This document shows, one piece after another, positions 6,980 through 16,994 of a DNA stretch of 23,809 nt. The first letter of the stretch is position 1, and each line of letters begins with the position of its first letter. A program made the translations under genes and the position numbers. This DNA comes from an uncultured Steroidobacter sp. (GTDB lineage: Bacteria; Pseudomonadota; Gammaproteobacteria; Steroidobacterales; Steroidobacteraceae): the NCBI GenBank assembly GCA_946478975.1, contig CAMLEO010000088.1, forward strand, positions 1 to 23,809, written 5' to 3'. The notes under the pieces are model-generated. The model worked only from the letters and a program-made list of their open reading frames with translations. It did no database searches and was not told the DNA's origin.

Positions 6980-8335
6980 TTAGGTAGTTCCGGCGAGAAC
7001 GCTGCTCGCGGCTTCGAGGGCCTTGGCAATTTCAAACAATCTTTCATCGCCGTCGCGTCGACCGATGAGCATCAAGCCGACGGGCGCGGTGTCGGGCTCG
7101 TGAATGGGCAGGGATATCGAGCAGCGATCGAGGAAATTGGCGAGGCAGGGATTGCGCAGGACCAGCGCGTTCAGTCGCAGGTAATCGGCATCGTCTGCGA
7201 ACGCCGTCAGCGGCGGCGGAACGATTGGTGTCGTCGGCAGGGCGATGACATCTACATCATCGGTGCAGCGTTCAACGGCCGCGATCAGCTTCGCGCGTGT
7301 TTCATATAACTCGCGCACGTCCTGATCGCTGAGCTCGCGACCTTTGAGAATACGGTTCGCGACGCGTGGGTCGTAGCGCTCGCGATGTTGTTCGAGTAGT
7401 GGGCGATGCCACGCATACGCTTCGGCCGCAGGGATGCCGCCACGAGTGTATGCATCTTTGATCTCCAACAGTTCTGGCAATGCACGGCGTTCGATCTTTG
7501 CTCCAGCGCGAGCGAGGTTGTCTATCGCGCGCTCAAACGTTGTCGCGACGTGATCGTCGATGCCGTCGAGCACGAGCGTCGTCGGCAGCAGCAGTCGAAT
7601 GTTTGTAATTGGTGCTGCCGTAATCGAGCGTGGCGTGATGCCTCGAAGAATGGAGTCCAGCGTTGCGCAGCAGGCGACCGAATTGGCGAGTGGCCCGACG
7701 GAATCGAACGAATGTGACAAAGGCACCACGCCGTCGCGCGGCACGCGATGAGCTGTCGGTTTGAAACCTACGATGCCGCAGAAGGCCGCTGGAATGCGGC
7801 AGGAGCCGCCGGTGTCCGTGCCCAGGCTGGCCACGGCCATTCCATCTGCGACGGCGACCGCGCCGCCCGACGTCGAGCCGCCGGGGATGCGACGCGTTGC
7901 GCGATCGAATGGGCTGAGCGGAGTGCCGTAGTGCGGATTCAAGCCCAGGCCGGAGTAGGCGAACTCCGTCATGTTGTTGCGGCCGATGAAAACAAATCCG
8001 GCGGCGCGCAGGCGAGCCACGACGGGCGCGTCGCGTAGCGCGGGTGGCTGATCTCGCAAGAGACGAGAGCCGGCGGATGTGACTTCGCCAGCAACATCGA
8101 ACAGATCTTTCAATGCGATGGGAATGCCAGCGAACGTGGGCACATTCCGGCCGCTCGCCCGTGCGCGATCGATCTCGTCGGCTTGGGTGCGAGCGGCGTC
8201 GGCATTGACGGTGATAAAGGCGCGTGCGCCTTCGCCGGCGGGATCAGCGATGCGGTCGACGGCTGCATCCACCAGGTCCCGGGCCCGCAGCGTCCCGGTG
8301 TTGAGTTGCCGGGCGAGTTCATCGAGAGTTGCCAT
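6980..8335 (-). CDS. Amidase-signature-family hydrolase
   Basis: A 451-residue enzyme of the amidase signature family, which hydrolyses amide bonds with a Ser-cisSer-Lys triad. Catalytic residues are visible: Lys76 (IPIALKDLFD), cis-Ser154 (PGGSTSGGAVAVA, 151-163) and nucleophile Ser178 (GTDTGGSCRIPAAFCG, 172-187). The 24-residue Ser-Ser spacing equals that of GatA. The rest of the core (GIVGFKPTAHRVPRDGVVPL, then HSFDSVGPL) is also typical. No gatB or gatC lies beside it, the C-terminal part is shorter than GatA's, and no signal peptide is seen, so it is more likely a stand-alone cytoplasmic amidase (substrate unknown) than the tRNA-dependent amidotransferase. Its ATG at 8335 is divergent from mltF, 191 bases away. 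Confidence 0.9.
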   Translation of the reverse strand: MATLDELARQLNTGTLRARDLVDAAVDRIADPAGEGARAFITVNADAARTQADEIDRARASGRNVPTFAGIPIALKDLFDVAGEVTSAGSRLLRDQPPALRDAPVVARLRAAGFVFIGRNNMTEFAYSGLGLNPHYGTPLSPFDRATRRIPGGSTSGGAVAVADGMAVASLGTDTGGSCRIPAAFCGIVGFKPTAHRVPRDGVVPLSHSFDSVGPLANSVACCATLDSILRGITPRSITAAPITNIRLLLPTTLVLDGIDDHVATTFERAIDNLARAGAKIERRALPELLEIKDAYTRGGIPAAEAYAWHRPLLEQHRERYDPRVANRILKGRELSDQDVRELYETRAKLIAAVERCTDDVDVIALPTTPIVPPPLTAFADDADYLRLNALVLRNPCLANFLDRCSISLPIHEPDTAPVGLMLIGRRDGDERLFEIAKALEAASSVLAGTT

Positions 8336-8526
8336 ATTCGGGAGTCTGCCAGAGGGTGAGCGCGGGTGTCTTTTCGTGGCGACTTAACGTCGCCGCGAAC
8401 CGCGCGAACGCCGGTACACGGATGTAGCGGCTGGCCGACGTTCCAGGGACGGCTGCTTGAGATGGCCCGGCCTTTCGGGTCCAATGCCGCACCCCGGGGA
8501 GTCGGGTCAGTCGGGTCGGAGTCGGA

Positions 8527-9948
8527 TTGAAGATCACTCTTGCCATCATCGCCATGCTGTTGCTGGGCACGTGCTCCCAGCCGCCGAGCGTTTTGGAACA
8601 GATCATGCGCAGTGGCGAGCTGCGTGTCGTCACGCGCAACCTGCCCAGCGCGTATTACCTTGGCGCGAACGGCCCGCAGGGGCCGGAGTTCGATCTGGCG
8701 GCGCGCTTCGCTGCGGAGCTCGGCGTCAAGCTGTTCATCTATTCCGTGCCGAACGTGGCCGATGCGATGCGCGAGCTGGAGTCGAGGCGCGCTCACATCG
8801 CGGCCGCCGGCTTGACGCGTGGTCTGCGTTTGCCGACGCAAACTGGATTCGGCCCGCCGTATCAGCAGGTGCGCGAACATTTGATCTTCCGCCAGGGCGA
8901 TTCGAAGCCGCGCGACATTCAGCAGCTGTACGGAACTCACATCGAAGTCGTCGCCGGCACGGCGCACGCGCAAACGCTCGAACAGCTGCGAAGCAATTTT
9001 CCCAATCTCAGCTGGGTCGAGAATCCCAACGCCGAAACCGAAGAGCTGTTGTATCGACTGTCGCGGCGTGAGTTCGATTACACCGTCGCAGACTCAAACG
9101 AATTCGCAATCGGCCGGGCGTTTCATCCTGAAATCCGCATCGCATTCGATCTGTCCGGGGGCAAGGCGCTCGCGTGGGCTGTCGATGCGCGCGATGCGAG
9201 CTTGCTCAAGCGTGTGACTGCATTTTTCTCTTCGGCGCGCGCTGAAGGGCGACTCGCATCGGTGCTCGATACTTACTACGGCAACACCGATCGATTCGAT
9301 TACATCCAGGCGCGTGTGTTCATCGAGGATGTCGAATCGCGGCTGCCGCAGTATCGACATTGGTTTCGCGAGGCGGCGTCGGAAGTGGGCGTCGATTGGC
9401 GCCTGCTCGCGGCCATCGGTTATCAAGAGTCACATTGGGATCCGAGCGCGACTTCGCACACCGGCGTCCGCGGTTTGATGATGCTGACGGAAGAAACAGC
9501 GCGAGCGCTGAACGTCGGCGATCGTTTGGATCCACGCAATAGTATTTTCGGCGGCGCGCGTTATTTCGTCTGGCTGCGCGATCAGATCCCCAAGCGCATT
9601 CTGGAGCCGGATCGCACGTGGTTTACGCTGGCCGCATACAACGTGGGCGTCGGTCACCTGGAAGACGCACGCATCCTCACGCAAATGCACGACAAGAATC
9701 CGGACTCGTGGGCCGACGTGCGCGAATACTTGCCACTGCTGACGCAAGAGAAGTGGTACACGCGGGTGAAGCGGGGTTATGCGCGAGGCTGGGAGCCGGT
9801 GCGCTTCGTCGAGAACATCCGCGGCTACATCGATATTCTCGATTGGGTCGCGACGGACTCGGGTCCGCCGGCGCAGCGAGATGCCACAGCGCCGGATACG
9901 GGCACTACGACGGCAGCGACGATGTCAGACAGCTTGCCGGCGCGCTGA
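8527..9948 (+). CDS. mltF: Membrane-bound lytic murein transglycosylase F
   Basis: A 473-residue MltF homologue: cleaves peptidoglycan glycan strands with 1,6-anhydro product formation in the periplasm. Order: signal sequence with LLLGTC16, an SBP_bac_3 regulatory domain (about 25-255, with ELRVVTRNLPSAYYLG and EFDYTVADSNE), then an SLT catalytic domain (about 270-450). Catalytic Glu301 lies in GYQESHWDPSA; GVRGLMMLTEETA and LAAYNVGVGH are also intact, as is NPDSWADVREYLPLL. The start is TTG at 8527 with GGAG about five bases upstream; I see no better start. Cys16 has Thr at -1, unusual for a lipobox, so lipid attachment is uncertain; E. coli MltF is not a classical lipoprotein. The C-terminal tail is Thr/Ala-rich. 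E. coli mltF is likewise near purL. Confidence 0.93.
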   Translation: MKITLAIIAMLLLGTCSQPPSVLEQIMRSGELRVVTRNLPSAYYLGANGPQGPEFDLAARFAAELGVKLFIYSVPNVADAMRELESRRAHIAAAGLTRGLRLPTQTGFGPPYQQVREHLIFRQGDSKPRDIQQLYGTHIEVVAGTAHAQTLEQLRSNFPNLSWVENPNAETEELLYRLSRREFDYTVADSNEFAIGRAFHPEIRIAFDLSGGKALAWAVDARDASLLKRVTAFFSSARAEGRLASVLDTYYGNTDRFDYIQARVFIEDVESRLPQYRHWFREAASEVGVDWRLLAAIGYQESHWDPSATSHTGVRGLMMLTEETARALNVGDRLDPRNSIFGGARYFVWLRDQIPKRILEPDRTWFTLAAYNVGVGHLEDARILTQMHDKNPDSWADVREYLPLLTQEKWYTRVKRGYARGWEPVRFVENIRGYIDILDWVATDSGPPAQRDATAPDTGTTTAATMSDSLPAR

Positions 9949-9956
9949 CGACTCGA

Positions 9957-11402
9957 TCAACGTTTCTTTTGCGTCGCCTTTTCGGCGTAGGTGCGCGCCA
10001 GCTCTTCGGCGAACAGCGTCGGCAGATTTTGCTCGTTGCGCTGATTCAGCACGTGATAGAATTCGGTGTACAGATCCCAGTACTTCATCTTGTTGGCGGC
10101 ACCGAGCAGTGCGCCGCGCTTCAAGCCGCGGTCGAACTTTTCCTGCAGCTCACCCGGTTCGATGCGATTCATCACTTCGTCGATCGCCGCTTGAATGGCA
10201 GCGGACAACGCGAGCTGATGCGTGCGCAGATCGGCGAATGAATCGCGAATCGCTTCGACCGGCCCGAGATAACGGGTTGAATGTCCATCGAGCAGCTTGA
10301 GCAGCGCCTCATCGACACTGGCCGAGAACTTCAGCGGATTGTTTTCAGACGGTTGAATCGACGTCTGGCTTAGCCGCAAACGGTTCTTCTGGTCGGCGCG
10401 GCCTTTGAGTGTTTCCATCAGGCCGAGCACCACTTCGCGAGTCATCTGACCCGCAAGTTGTAACAACGCGTGCTGAGCTTCGAGCGGCAGCGCGCTCGGA
10501 TCGATGCCCGCGCCTCGGCAGAAAGCTTCGACGCCGTTCGCCGGCTCCAACGTGCTGCCTTCGCGACGACGTTCGGCTGGCTGCGGTTGAGCGGTCGGCG
10601 CCGGCAAGGGCTTATCGAGCACTCGTGCGAGCGCCGCAGGATTGTTGGTCAGCGCCTGCAGCGACTTGCGGTCGTACGGCTGCGTCTGCATCTGCCAGTC
10701 GTCGTTCTTGCGCTCCTTTTCCAGCGAGCGGTCGAGCGTCTGAGTGATGGTACGCTGGTGACCTTCGTCCGGCCCGTCGAGCAGCGATTGAAAACCGCTG
10801 CGCGGCGGCTTGCCCGGCACGGTGTTCGTGCGGCTCGCCGGCGGGCTCGGGCTCGGACGAGGCGGCTGCAGGTCGATGCCTAGGGCTCTGCCCAGGTCGA
10901 ACGCACTGGTCATCTGCGGCTGCTGGACGCGAGCAGGCGTGGCGGGCTTCACGCTCGCATCGCTCAGCAAGTCGGTGAGGTCCAGTTCTTCGCCCAGATC
11001 TTCGATGGGAGCGGGCGCGGCCCGGCCGGCGCGAGGTGGGGCGGGCATCTGGCCACTGGCATCGGCCGGAAAATCCTGGCGCTCATCAATGCTGACCAGG
11101 ATTTCGTAGTCGCCCAGCCGCAGCCGATCGCCATCCTTCAGCGAGTATGCGCCGTCCACCGAGGCAGGCACGTCGGAGCCATTGATGAAGACGCCGTTGG
11201 TGCTGGTATCCTCCAGCACCCAGTGGCCGGCGCGGAATTCCACTTTGCAATGGTGGCTGGAGATGTAACGGTCAGGGTCCGGCAGGATCCAGTCGTTATC
11301 CGCTGCACGGCCGATCCGCCCGCCAGTGACGCCAAACAGGCGCGAGCTGCGCTTGCCGAGCGCCTTGTAGTGATCGCTGATGACGCGGAGTTTCAGTGCC
11401 AT
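9957..11402 (-). CDS. tagH: FHA-domain protein, type VI secretion TagH-like
   Basis: A 481-residue protein with an N-terminal forkhead-associated domain (about 1-105), which binds phosphothreonine: the conserved residues are Gly31-Arg32 (GRIGRAADNDW), Ser48 and His51 (ISSHHCKV), and Asn69-Gly70 (DTSTNGVFING). A Pro/Ala/Arg-rich linker follows, then a C-terminal domain (about 300-481) matching the TagH/VI_FHA type: LKLLDGHSTRYLGPVEAIRD, DLRTHQLALSAAIQAA, KMKYWDLYTEFYHVL, and a terminal LFAEELARTYAEK. In known systems TagH/Fha links the PpkA kinase and PppA phosphatase to T6SS assembly. No other T6SS gene is in the window. The ATG at 11402 is chosen because the FHA fold begins at once; the open frame runs to 11513 but that extension is not FHA-like. 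It converges on mltF with an eight-base gap. Confidence 0.85.
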   Translation of the reverse strand: MALKLRVISDHYKALGKRSSRLFGVTGGRIGRAADNDWILPDPDRYISSHHCKVEFRAGHWVLEDTSTNGVFINGSDVPASVDGAYSLKDGDRLRLGDYEILVSIDERQDFPADASGQMPAPPRAGRAAPAPIEDLGEELDLTDLLSDASVKPATPARVQQPQMTSAFDLGRALGIDLQPPRPSPSPPASRTNTVPGKPPRSGFQSLLDGPDEGHQRTITQTLDRSLEKERKNDDWQMQTQPYDRKSLQALTNNPAALARVLDKPLPAPTAQPQPAERRREGSTLEPANGVEAFCRGAGIDPSALPLEAQHALLQLAGQMTREVVLGLMETLKGRADQKNRLRLSQTSIQPSENNPLKFSASVDEALLKLLDGHSTRYLGPVEAIRDSFADLRTHQLALSAAIQAAIDEVMNRIEPGELQEKFDRGLKRGALLGAANKMKYWDLYTEFYHVLNQRNEQNLPTLFAEELARTYAEKATQKKR

Positions 11403-11527
11403 TGACCCAAAAACTTGAGGAGATTGCTGACGTTGCGGGACTGATCGCAGAGGTACCCGAGGCACATTGACGGCCTCGATGTTACATAGCCTGGGATCGC
11501 AGCCTACAACCAAGGCCGGACCGACAG

Positions 11528-11857
11528 ATGGCAGCCAGTCACATTTTCAAGGTCGTTTTTGTCAACCAGGGCAAGGTCTATGAGATCTATGCCCGGAAAG
11601 TCAGCCATGGCTCGCTGTTCGGCTTCATCGAAGTCGAAGAGCTGGTGTTTGGCGAGCGCTCGGCGGTGGTCGTCGACCCCACCGAAGAAAAGGTCAAAGC
11701 CGAGTTCGAGGGCGTCAAACGCACCTATCTGCCGCTGCACTCGGTGCTGCGTGTGGATGAAGTGCGACAGCAGGGGGTCAGCAAGATCAGCACCCTGGAA
11801 GGCTCGAACGTGACGCCGTTTCCCATGCCCATGTACACGCCGGGCGATAAGAAATGA
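11528..11857 (+). CDS. DUF1820 family protein
   Basis: A 109-residue protein of a small proteobacterial family of unknown function (DUF1820). Recognisable segments are the start HIFKVVFVNQGKVYEIYARK, GSLFGFIEVEELVFGE, the middle VVDPTEEKVKAEFEGVKRTY and the tail SNVTPFPMPMYTP. It has no signal peptide or membrane helix and looks like a compact beta-rich cytoplasmic protein. It lies 77 bases before purL on the same strand and may share transcripts with it. The ATG at 11528 has only a weak ribosome site. It is divergent from tagH with 125 bases between starts. Confidence 0.85.
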   Translation: MAASHIFKVVFVNQGKVYEIYARKVSHGSLFGFIEVEELVFGERSAVVVDPTEEKVKAEFEGVKRTYLPLHSVLRVDEVRQQGVSKISTLEGSNVTPFPMPMYTPGDKK

Positions 11858-11934
11858 CCGGAAGCGGGTAAGGCAGGGCAGGGCGGGAGATTTTTCGGTA
11901 TGATTCGCGCCCGTTTCTGCCGCTCCCCGCACCG

Positions 11935-14900
11935 ATGCTGACACTGTCCGGCGCGCCTGCACTTTCCGATTTTCGTACCGCCCGCCTGCTGACCGCCCTG
12001 CGCTCGCGCGTTCCCGCTGTCGAGTCGCTCACCACGCGCTACACGCACTTTGTGCAGACAGCGCGCGCACTTACGGCTGAAGAGCGGCGGGTCCTGGATG
12101 CGCTGCTGACGTACGGCCCGGCGCTGGCGAGCGACGCCATTCAGCCGTCCGATCAGCTCATCGTCGTCACTCCTCGGCCCGGCACCATCTCGCCGTGGTC
12201 CAGCAAGGCGACCGACATCGCGCAGGTGTGTGGGCTGAAGTCGATCGAGCGCATCGAGCGCGGCATCGCATATTTCGTCCGCGCATCGTCGCCGTTGTCA
12301 CAAGAGCAGCTGCAGGCGCTCGCACCGGCACTGTACGACCGCATGACCGAAGCGGCGGTGTTTTCATATGACGACGCGGCTCGCTTGTTCGATCACGAAT
12401 CGCCGCGTTCGCTCAACACGGTGCCGCTGCTCGCACGTGGCAAGAGTGCACTGGTCGAAGCAAACGAATCGCTCGGCCTTGCGCTGTCGCCCGACGAAAT
12501 CGATTACCTGGTCGAGAACTTCAACAAGCTCGGCCGCGATCCGACGGATGTCGAGCTGATGATGTTTGCGCAGGCCAATTCCGAGCACTGCCGCCACAAG
12601 ATCTTCAATGCCGACTGGGTCATCGATGGCGAGCGCCAGTCGAAATCTTTGTTCGGCATGATCAAGAACACGTACGCGAAGAACTCTCGCGGCGTGCTCT
12701 CGGCGTATCGCGACAATGCGGCGGTGATCGAAGGGCCGCAGGGGCGTCGCTGGTTCGCGGACGTGAATCATCACGGCTACGAATTCAAAGACGAGCCCAT
12801 CGACATTCTGATGAAGGTCGAAACTCACAATCATCCGACCGCGATTTCGCCGTTTCCTGGCGCTGCGACCGGCTCGGGCGGTGAGATTCGTGACGAAGGT
12901 GCGACCGGTCGCGGTGGCAAGCCGAAAGCGGGCCTCGCGGGATTCTCAGTCTCACATCTGCGCATCCCGGGATTCGAGCAGCCGTGGGAGCAGGACTTCG
13001 GCCGTCCGGGCCGCATCGCGTCCGCGCTCGACATCATGATCGACGGCCCGCTCGGTGCGGCCGCATTCAATAACGAGTTCGGGCGACCGAACATTCTCGG
13101 TTACTTCCGCACGTTCGAGACGCAGGCTGAATCGCAGTCGCGCGCGACGCTGCGTGGATATCACAAGCCCATCATGATCGCGGGCGGCGTCGGCAACGTC
13201 CGTCGCATGCACGTCGAGAAGTCGGATATTCCGGCGGGCGCAAAGATCGTCGTGCTCGGCGGTCCGGCAATGTTGATCGGTCTCGGCGGCGGCGCTGCGT
13301 CGTCGGTCGGCAGTGGTGCGAGTGCGGAAGATCTGGACTTCGCATCCGTGCAGCGTGGCAATCCGGAAATTCAGCGGCGCGCACAGGAAGTCATCGACCA
13401 GTGCTGGGCGATGGGTGAGAACAATCCGATCCTGCTGATTCACGACGTCGGCGCCGGCGGTTTATCGAACGCAATTCCGGAGTCGGTGGCGCACAGTCAT
13501 CGCGGCGGTCGCATCGATCTGCGCACGGTGCCTTCGGTCGAGCCCGGCATGTCGCCGGTCGAGATCTGGTGTAACGAAGCGCAAGAGCGCTACGTGATTG
13601 TGATCGCCGCGAAAGATGTCGAACGTTTCGCCGCGCTTTGTGAGCGCGAGCGATGCCCGTTCGCTGTCGTGGGCGACACGACCGACGATGGCTGGTTGAA
13701 AGTTGGCGATCCGTTGCTCAAAGCGCCGCCGGTGGACATGCCGCTCGATGTGCTGCTCGGCAAGCCGCCGAAGATGACACGCGATGTGAAGCGTCTGCCG
13801 CCGCTGGGTGACAACTTCAGCACCGCCAATTTGGACGTGCGGGACGCGGCTCATCGCTTGCTGCGTTTCCCGGCGATTGCAGACAAAACATTCCTGATCA
13901 CCATCGGCGATCGTACCGTCGGCGGCATGATCAGCCGCGATCCGATGGTCGGGCCGTGGCAGGTGCCGGTCAGCGACGTGGCTGTAACGCTGAGCGATTA
14001 CACGTCTGCCACGGGTGAAGCGATGGCGATGGGCGAGCGTACGCCGCTCGCGTTGTTGAGTGCGCCGGCGTCCGGCCGCATGGCCGTTGCCGAAGCCGTT
14101 ACAAACATTGCCGCCGCGGACATCGCGTCGCTGGATCAAGTGCGCCTGTCCGCGAACTGGATGGCGGCGTGCGGCGAGCCCGGCGAGGACGCCGATTTGT
14201 ATGCGACCGTGAAGGCGGTTGGTGAAGAGTTCTGTCCGGCGCTCGGGATCACGATTCCGGTCGGCAAAGATTCGCTGTCGATGAAGACGAGCTGGCAGAG
14301 CGAGCAGGGCGCACGTCGCATGGTGGCGCCGCTGTCGTTGATCGTTTCCGCCTTCGCGCCGGTGCGCGATGCGCGTCGCACGCTGACGCCGCAGTTGCGG
14401 CCGGAATTCGAAAGCTCGCTGCTGCTGATCGATCTGGGCGCGGGCCGCGATCGGCTCGGTGGTTCGTGCCTGGCGCAGGTGTTCGGCAAGCTGGGTCAGC
14501 AGGCGCCGGATTGTGACGATCCGCAGACGCTGGCGAAGTTCTTCGCGGCGGTGGCCGAGCTGCGGGCGGCCGGCTTGATCGTCGCTTATCACGATCGCTC
14601 GGACGGCGGTTTGTTTGTGACCTTGGCCGAAATGGCATTCGCCGGTCACTGCGGCATCGATATCGATCTGGGCACGGAAGTGCGTGATCCGGCGGCTGCG
14701 CTGTTCAGCGAAGAGCTCGGCGCAGTGCTGCAGATTCGCTCTGGCGACGCCAAGGCAGTGCGCGATGTGCTGGCCCGTCACGGACTGATCGATGTGAGCC
14801 GCGTCATCGGTACGGTCAACAAGACTGATCGCGTGCGCATCAGCGCCGCCAAGCACACGTTGATCGATGAGTCGCGCACCGATCTGCATCGTGCATGGTC

Positions 14901-15831
14901 GGAGACGAGCTTCCGGATGACTCAGCTGCGCGACAATCCTGCCTGCGCGCAGGAACAGTTCGCGACGGTGACGGATCCGTCCAACCCGGGTTTGAATACG
15001 CGTTTGAGCTTCGATCCGGCGCAGGACATCGCTGCTCCTTTCATTTCCAAAGGTGCGCGGCCGAAGGTTGCGATCCTGCGAGAGCAGGGCGTGAACAGTC
15101 ACGTCGAAATGGCGGCGGCGTTTCATCGCGCCGGCTTCTCGCCGTTCGATGTGCACATGACCGACCTGGTCGCCGGTCGATTCGATTTGAACGATTTCCG
15201 CGGCATGGTGATCTGCGGCGGCTTCTCCTACGGCGACGTGCTCGGCGCCGGCGAAGGCTGGGCGAAGTCGATCCTGTTCCATTCGCAGCTGCGCGAGGCG
15301 TTCACCCGGTTCTTCAACCGTCAGGAAACATTCTCGCTCGGTGTGTGCAATGGCTGCCAGATGATGGCGTCGCTGCGCGAGCTGATTCCCGGGACGGAGT
15401 CGTGGCCGCGCTTCGTACGCAATCGCTCCGAGCAGTTCGAGGGTCGCTTGAGCCTGGTCGAAGTGGTGCAGTCGCCGTCGATCTTTTTTGCCGGCATGAC
15501 CGGTTCGCGCATGCCGATCGCCGTCGCGCATGGCGAAGGCCTTGCCGAATTCTCCGGCCGAGGAAACATCGATGCGCTGGTCGCCGCGAATCTCATGTCG
15601 CTGCGCTTCGTCGACAACCACGGCAACGCAACCGAACGTTATCCCGCCAATCCCAACGGCTCACCCGCCGGCCTGACCGGCATCACGACGCCCGACGGTC
15701 GCGTGACTCTGCTCATGCCTCATCCCGAGCGTGTGTATCGCACGCTGCAGAATTCCTGGCACCCGGACGGCTGGGGCGAGGACAGCCCGTGGATGCGCAT
15801 CTTCAGAAACGCGCGGGTCTGGGTGGGGTAG
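11935..15831 (+). CDS. purL: Phosphoribosylformylglycinamidine synthase (single-chain)
   Basis: A 1298-residue PurL, the ATP- and glutamine-dependent enzyme converting FGAR to FGAM in purine synthesis; E. coli PurL has 1295. Order: N-terminal PurS-like domain (1 to about 150), linker, FGAM synthetase core with [34 protein letters not shown], and a second AIRS-like half ([26 protein letters not shown]), then a class I glutamine amidotransferase (from about 1040, [16 protein letters not shown]). Catalytic Cys1138 (GVCNGCQ), His1263 and Glu1265 ([10 protein letters not shown]) each sit three positions after the E. coli residues. The ATG at 11935 gives the expected length; the ribosome site is weak. 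TATGAT at 11899-11904 is a possible -10 without a clear -35. No PurR box is evident. Confidence 0.98.
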   Translation: MLTLSGAPALSDFRTARLLTALRSRVPAVESLTTRYTHFVQTARALTAEERRVLDALLTYGPALASDAIQPSDQLIVVTPRPGTISPWSSKATDIAQVCGLKSIERIERGIAYFVRASSPLSQEQLQALAPALYDRMTEAAVFSYDDAARLFDHESPRSLNTVPLLARGKSALVEANESLGLALSPDEIDYLVENFNKLGRDPTDVELMMFAQANSEHCRHKIFNADWVIDGERQSKSLFGMIKNTYAKNSRGVLSAYRDNAAVIEGPQGRRWFADVNHHGYEFKDEPIDILMKVETHNHPTAISPFPGAATGSGGEIRDEGATGRGGKPKAGLAGFSVSHLRIPGFEQPWEQDFGRPGRIASALDIMIDGPLGAAAFNNEFGRPNILGYFRTFETQAESQSRATLRGYHKPIMIAGGVGNVRRMHVEKSDIPAGAKIVVLGGPAMLIGLGGGAASSVGSGASAEDLDFASVQRGNPEIQRRAQEVIDQCWAMGENNPILLIHDVGAGGLSNAIPESVAHSHRGGRIDLRTVPSVEPGMSPVEIWCNEAQERYVIVIAAKDVERFAALCERERCPFAVVGDTTDDGWLKVGDPLLKAPPVDMPLDVLLGKPPKMTRDVKRLPPLGDNFSTANLDVRDAAHRLLRFPAIADKTFLITIGDRTVGGMISRDPMVGPWQVPVSDVAVTLSDYTSATGEAMAMGERTPLALLSAPASGRMAVAEAVTNIAAADIASLDQVRLSANWMAACGEPGEDADLYATVKAVGEEFCPALGITIPVGKDSLSMKTSWQSEQGARRMVAPLSLIVSAFAPVRDARRTLTPQLRPEFESSLLLIDLGAGRDRLGGSCLAQVFGKLGQQAPDCDDPQTLAKFFAAVAELRAAGLIVAYHDRSDGGLFVTLAEMAFAGHCGIDIDLGTEVRDPAAALFSEELGAVLQIRSGDAKAVRDVLARHGLIDVSRVIGTVNKTDRVRISAAKHTLIDESRTDLHRAWSETSFRMTQLRDNPACAQEQFATVTDPSNPGLNTRLSFDPAQDIAAPFISKGARPKVAILREQGVNSHVEMAAAFHRAGFSPFDVHMTDLVAGRFDLNDFRGMVICGGFSYGDVLGAGEGWAKSILFHSQLREAFTRFFNRQETFSLGVCNGCQMMASLRELIPGTESWPRFVRNRSEQFEGRLSLVEVVQSPSIFFAGMTGSRMPIAVAHGEGLAEFSGRGNIDALVAANLMSLRFVDNHGNATERYPANPNGSPAGLTGITTPDGRVTLLMPHPERVYRTLQNSWHPDGWGEDSPWMRIFRNARVWVG

Positions 15832-15841
15832 TTGTCGTATC

Positions 15842-15874
15842 ATGAGGCCCCGCTCTTTCGTGTGGCGGCCTCAT
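15842..15874 (+). repeat. Perfect 8-bp inverted repeat between purL and transglutaminase gene
   Basis: ATGAGGCC (15842-15849) and GGCCTCAT (15867-15874) are exact reverse complements around a 17-base loop. The hairpin begins 11 bases after the purL stop and ends directly before the ATG at 15875. It lacks a T tract. It could end purL transcripts, or occlude the weak ribosome site of the next gene. Confidence 0.4.
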
Positions 15875-16975
15875 ATGAGCACGAGACTTTCGCGACGCGA
15901 CGCATTGAAAGTGATGTCCGGCTCGCTGGCCGTCGCGGCCTGGCCGGGCGGGACTGAGCGTCGCTTCGAGCCTCTCCCAGGTCCTTGGCGCACCTTCGAA
16001 ATCGAAACGGTTGTCACATTGCGTAAATCGCCGCGCGCCGCGGCGACGCTGTGGATTCCAACCCCGATCATCAACACCGATTGGCAACGTTCCCAGCCGA
16101 GCGTCTGGACCGGCAACGCACGCAACATGCGACTGGCGATGGCGGGCGGTGCGCAATGTTTCATCGCCGAATTCGACGCCGATCAGCCCGAGCCCTCGGT
16201 ACGCGTGACGAGCCGCGTGCAAACACGCAGTCGCGCGGTGGACTGGTCCAAAACATCGAAGACCCAGTCGCAGGACGAGTCCTCGCTGCGCCAATGGCTG
16301 GCACCGACTTCGTACAAGCCCACCGATGGCATCGTGCTGAAGACCGCCGAGCAGATCGTCGCCGGCGCGCAGACGGACAAAGACAAGGCGCGTCGCATCT
16401 ACGACTGGATCATCGCGAACACGTATCGCGAACCGAAGGTGCGCGGCTGCGGTTTAGGTGACATCAGGTTCATGCTCGAATCCGGCGATCTGGGCGGCAA
16501 ATGCGCCGACCTCAACGGACTGTTCGTCGGCTTGTGTCGAGCAGCCGGCGTTCCTGCTCGCGACGCCTTCGGGTTGCGCGTAGCGCCCAGTGCGTTCGGC
16601 TATCGCGAGTTGAGTGGCAATCCCGCAAAGCTGGAAGGTGCGCAGCACTGCCGGGCAGAAGTGTATCTGCGCGGCCATGGCTGGGTTGCCGCGGATCCGG
16701 CCGACGTGGCCAAAGTCATGCGCCAGGAAACATCCGAGTGGATCAAGGACGCTGATCATCCGCTGGTCGCGCCGGTGCGCAAGGCGCTGTTCGGACGCTG
16801 GGAAGGCAACTGGATTGCTTACAACATGGCGGACGACGTGACGCTGCCCGGTTCCTCTGGAAAAGCGCTGCCGTTCCTGATGTATCCGCAAGCCGAAACT
16901 GATGACCGCCGTCTCGATCCGCTGGATGCGGAGAACTTTGTTTATAAGATCCAGGCTCGCGAGCTCACCGCATAA
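15875..16975 (+). CDS. Transglutaminase-like protein with twin-arginine leader
   Basis: A 366-residue protein with a transglutaminase-like (papain-fold) domain. Its catalytic triad is visible: Cys210 (GGKCADLNGLFVGLCRAAGV), His258 (AQHCRAEVYLRGHGW) and Asp274 (VAADPADV). The N-terminus SRRDALKV followed by a short hydrophobic stretch fits a Tat export signal, so it probably acts outside the cytoplasm; bacterial members are usually peptidases or amidases of unknown substrate. The N-terminal part (FEIETVVTLRKS to LWIPTPI) is the beta domain often found before such domains. The ATG at 15875 places the twin Arg at residues 7-8; an in-frame ATG at 15842 would add 11 residues and is possible. It lies 43 bases after purL and converges on the minus-strand cluster. 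Confidence 0.87.
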   Translation: MSTRLSRRDALKVMSGSLAVAAWPGGTERRFEPLPGPWRTFEIETVVTLRKSPRAAATLWIPTPIINTDWQRSQPSVWTGNARNMRLAMAGGAQCFIAEFDADQPEPSVRVTSRVQTRSRAVDWSKTSKTQSQDESSLRQWLAPTSYKPTDGIVLKTAEQIVAGAQTDKDKARRIYDWIIANTYREPKVRGCGLGDIRFMLESGDLGGKCADLNGLFVGLCRAAGVPARDAFGLRVAPSAFGYRELSGNPAKLEGAQHCRAEVYLRGHGWVAADPADVAKVMRQETSEWIKDADHPLVAPVRKALFGRWEGNWIAYNMADDVTLPGSSGKALPFLMYPQAETDDRRLDPLDAENFVYKIQARELTA

Positions 16976-16994
16976 GAGCGAGCACGCGCCGACA

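Noticed and set aside
6980..8335. Amidase as GatA of the tRNA amidotransferase
   Set aside because: Catalytic spacing matches GatA, but gatB and gatC are absent and the C-terminal region differs, so only the broad family is called.
8497..8526. Repeated GTCGG units before mltF
   Set aside because: Short, irregular copies in a GC-rich leader; nothing beyond a simple-sequence patch and the ribosome site.
11403..11513. Upstream extension of tagH
   Set aside because: The extra 37 residues precede the FHA fold without similarity to it, and would place the start near the DUF1820 leader.
13462..15621. 719-codon open frame on the minus strand inside purL
   Set aside because: Runs antisense through an unmistakable purL; Arg/His/Gln-rich low-complexity translation typical of shadows in GC-rich DNA.
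15731..15874. Upstream extension of the transglutaminase-like gene into purL
   Set aside because: It overlaps the conserved purL C-terminus out of frame; the Tat-like leader begins at 15875.
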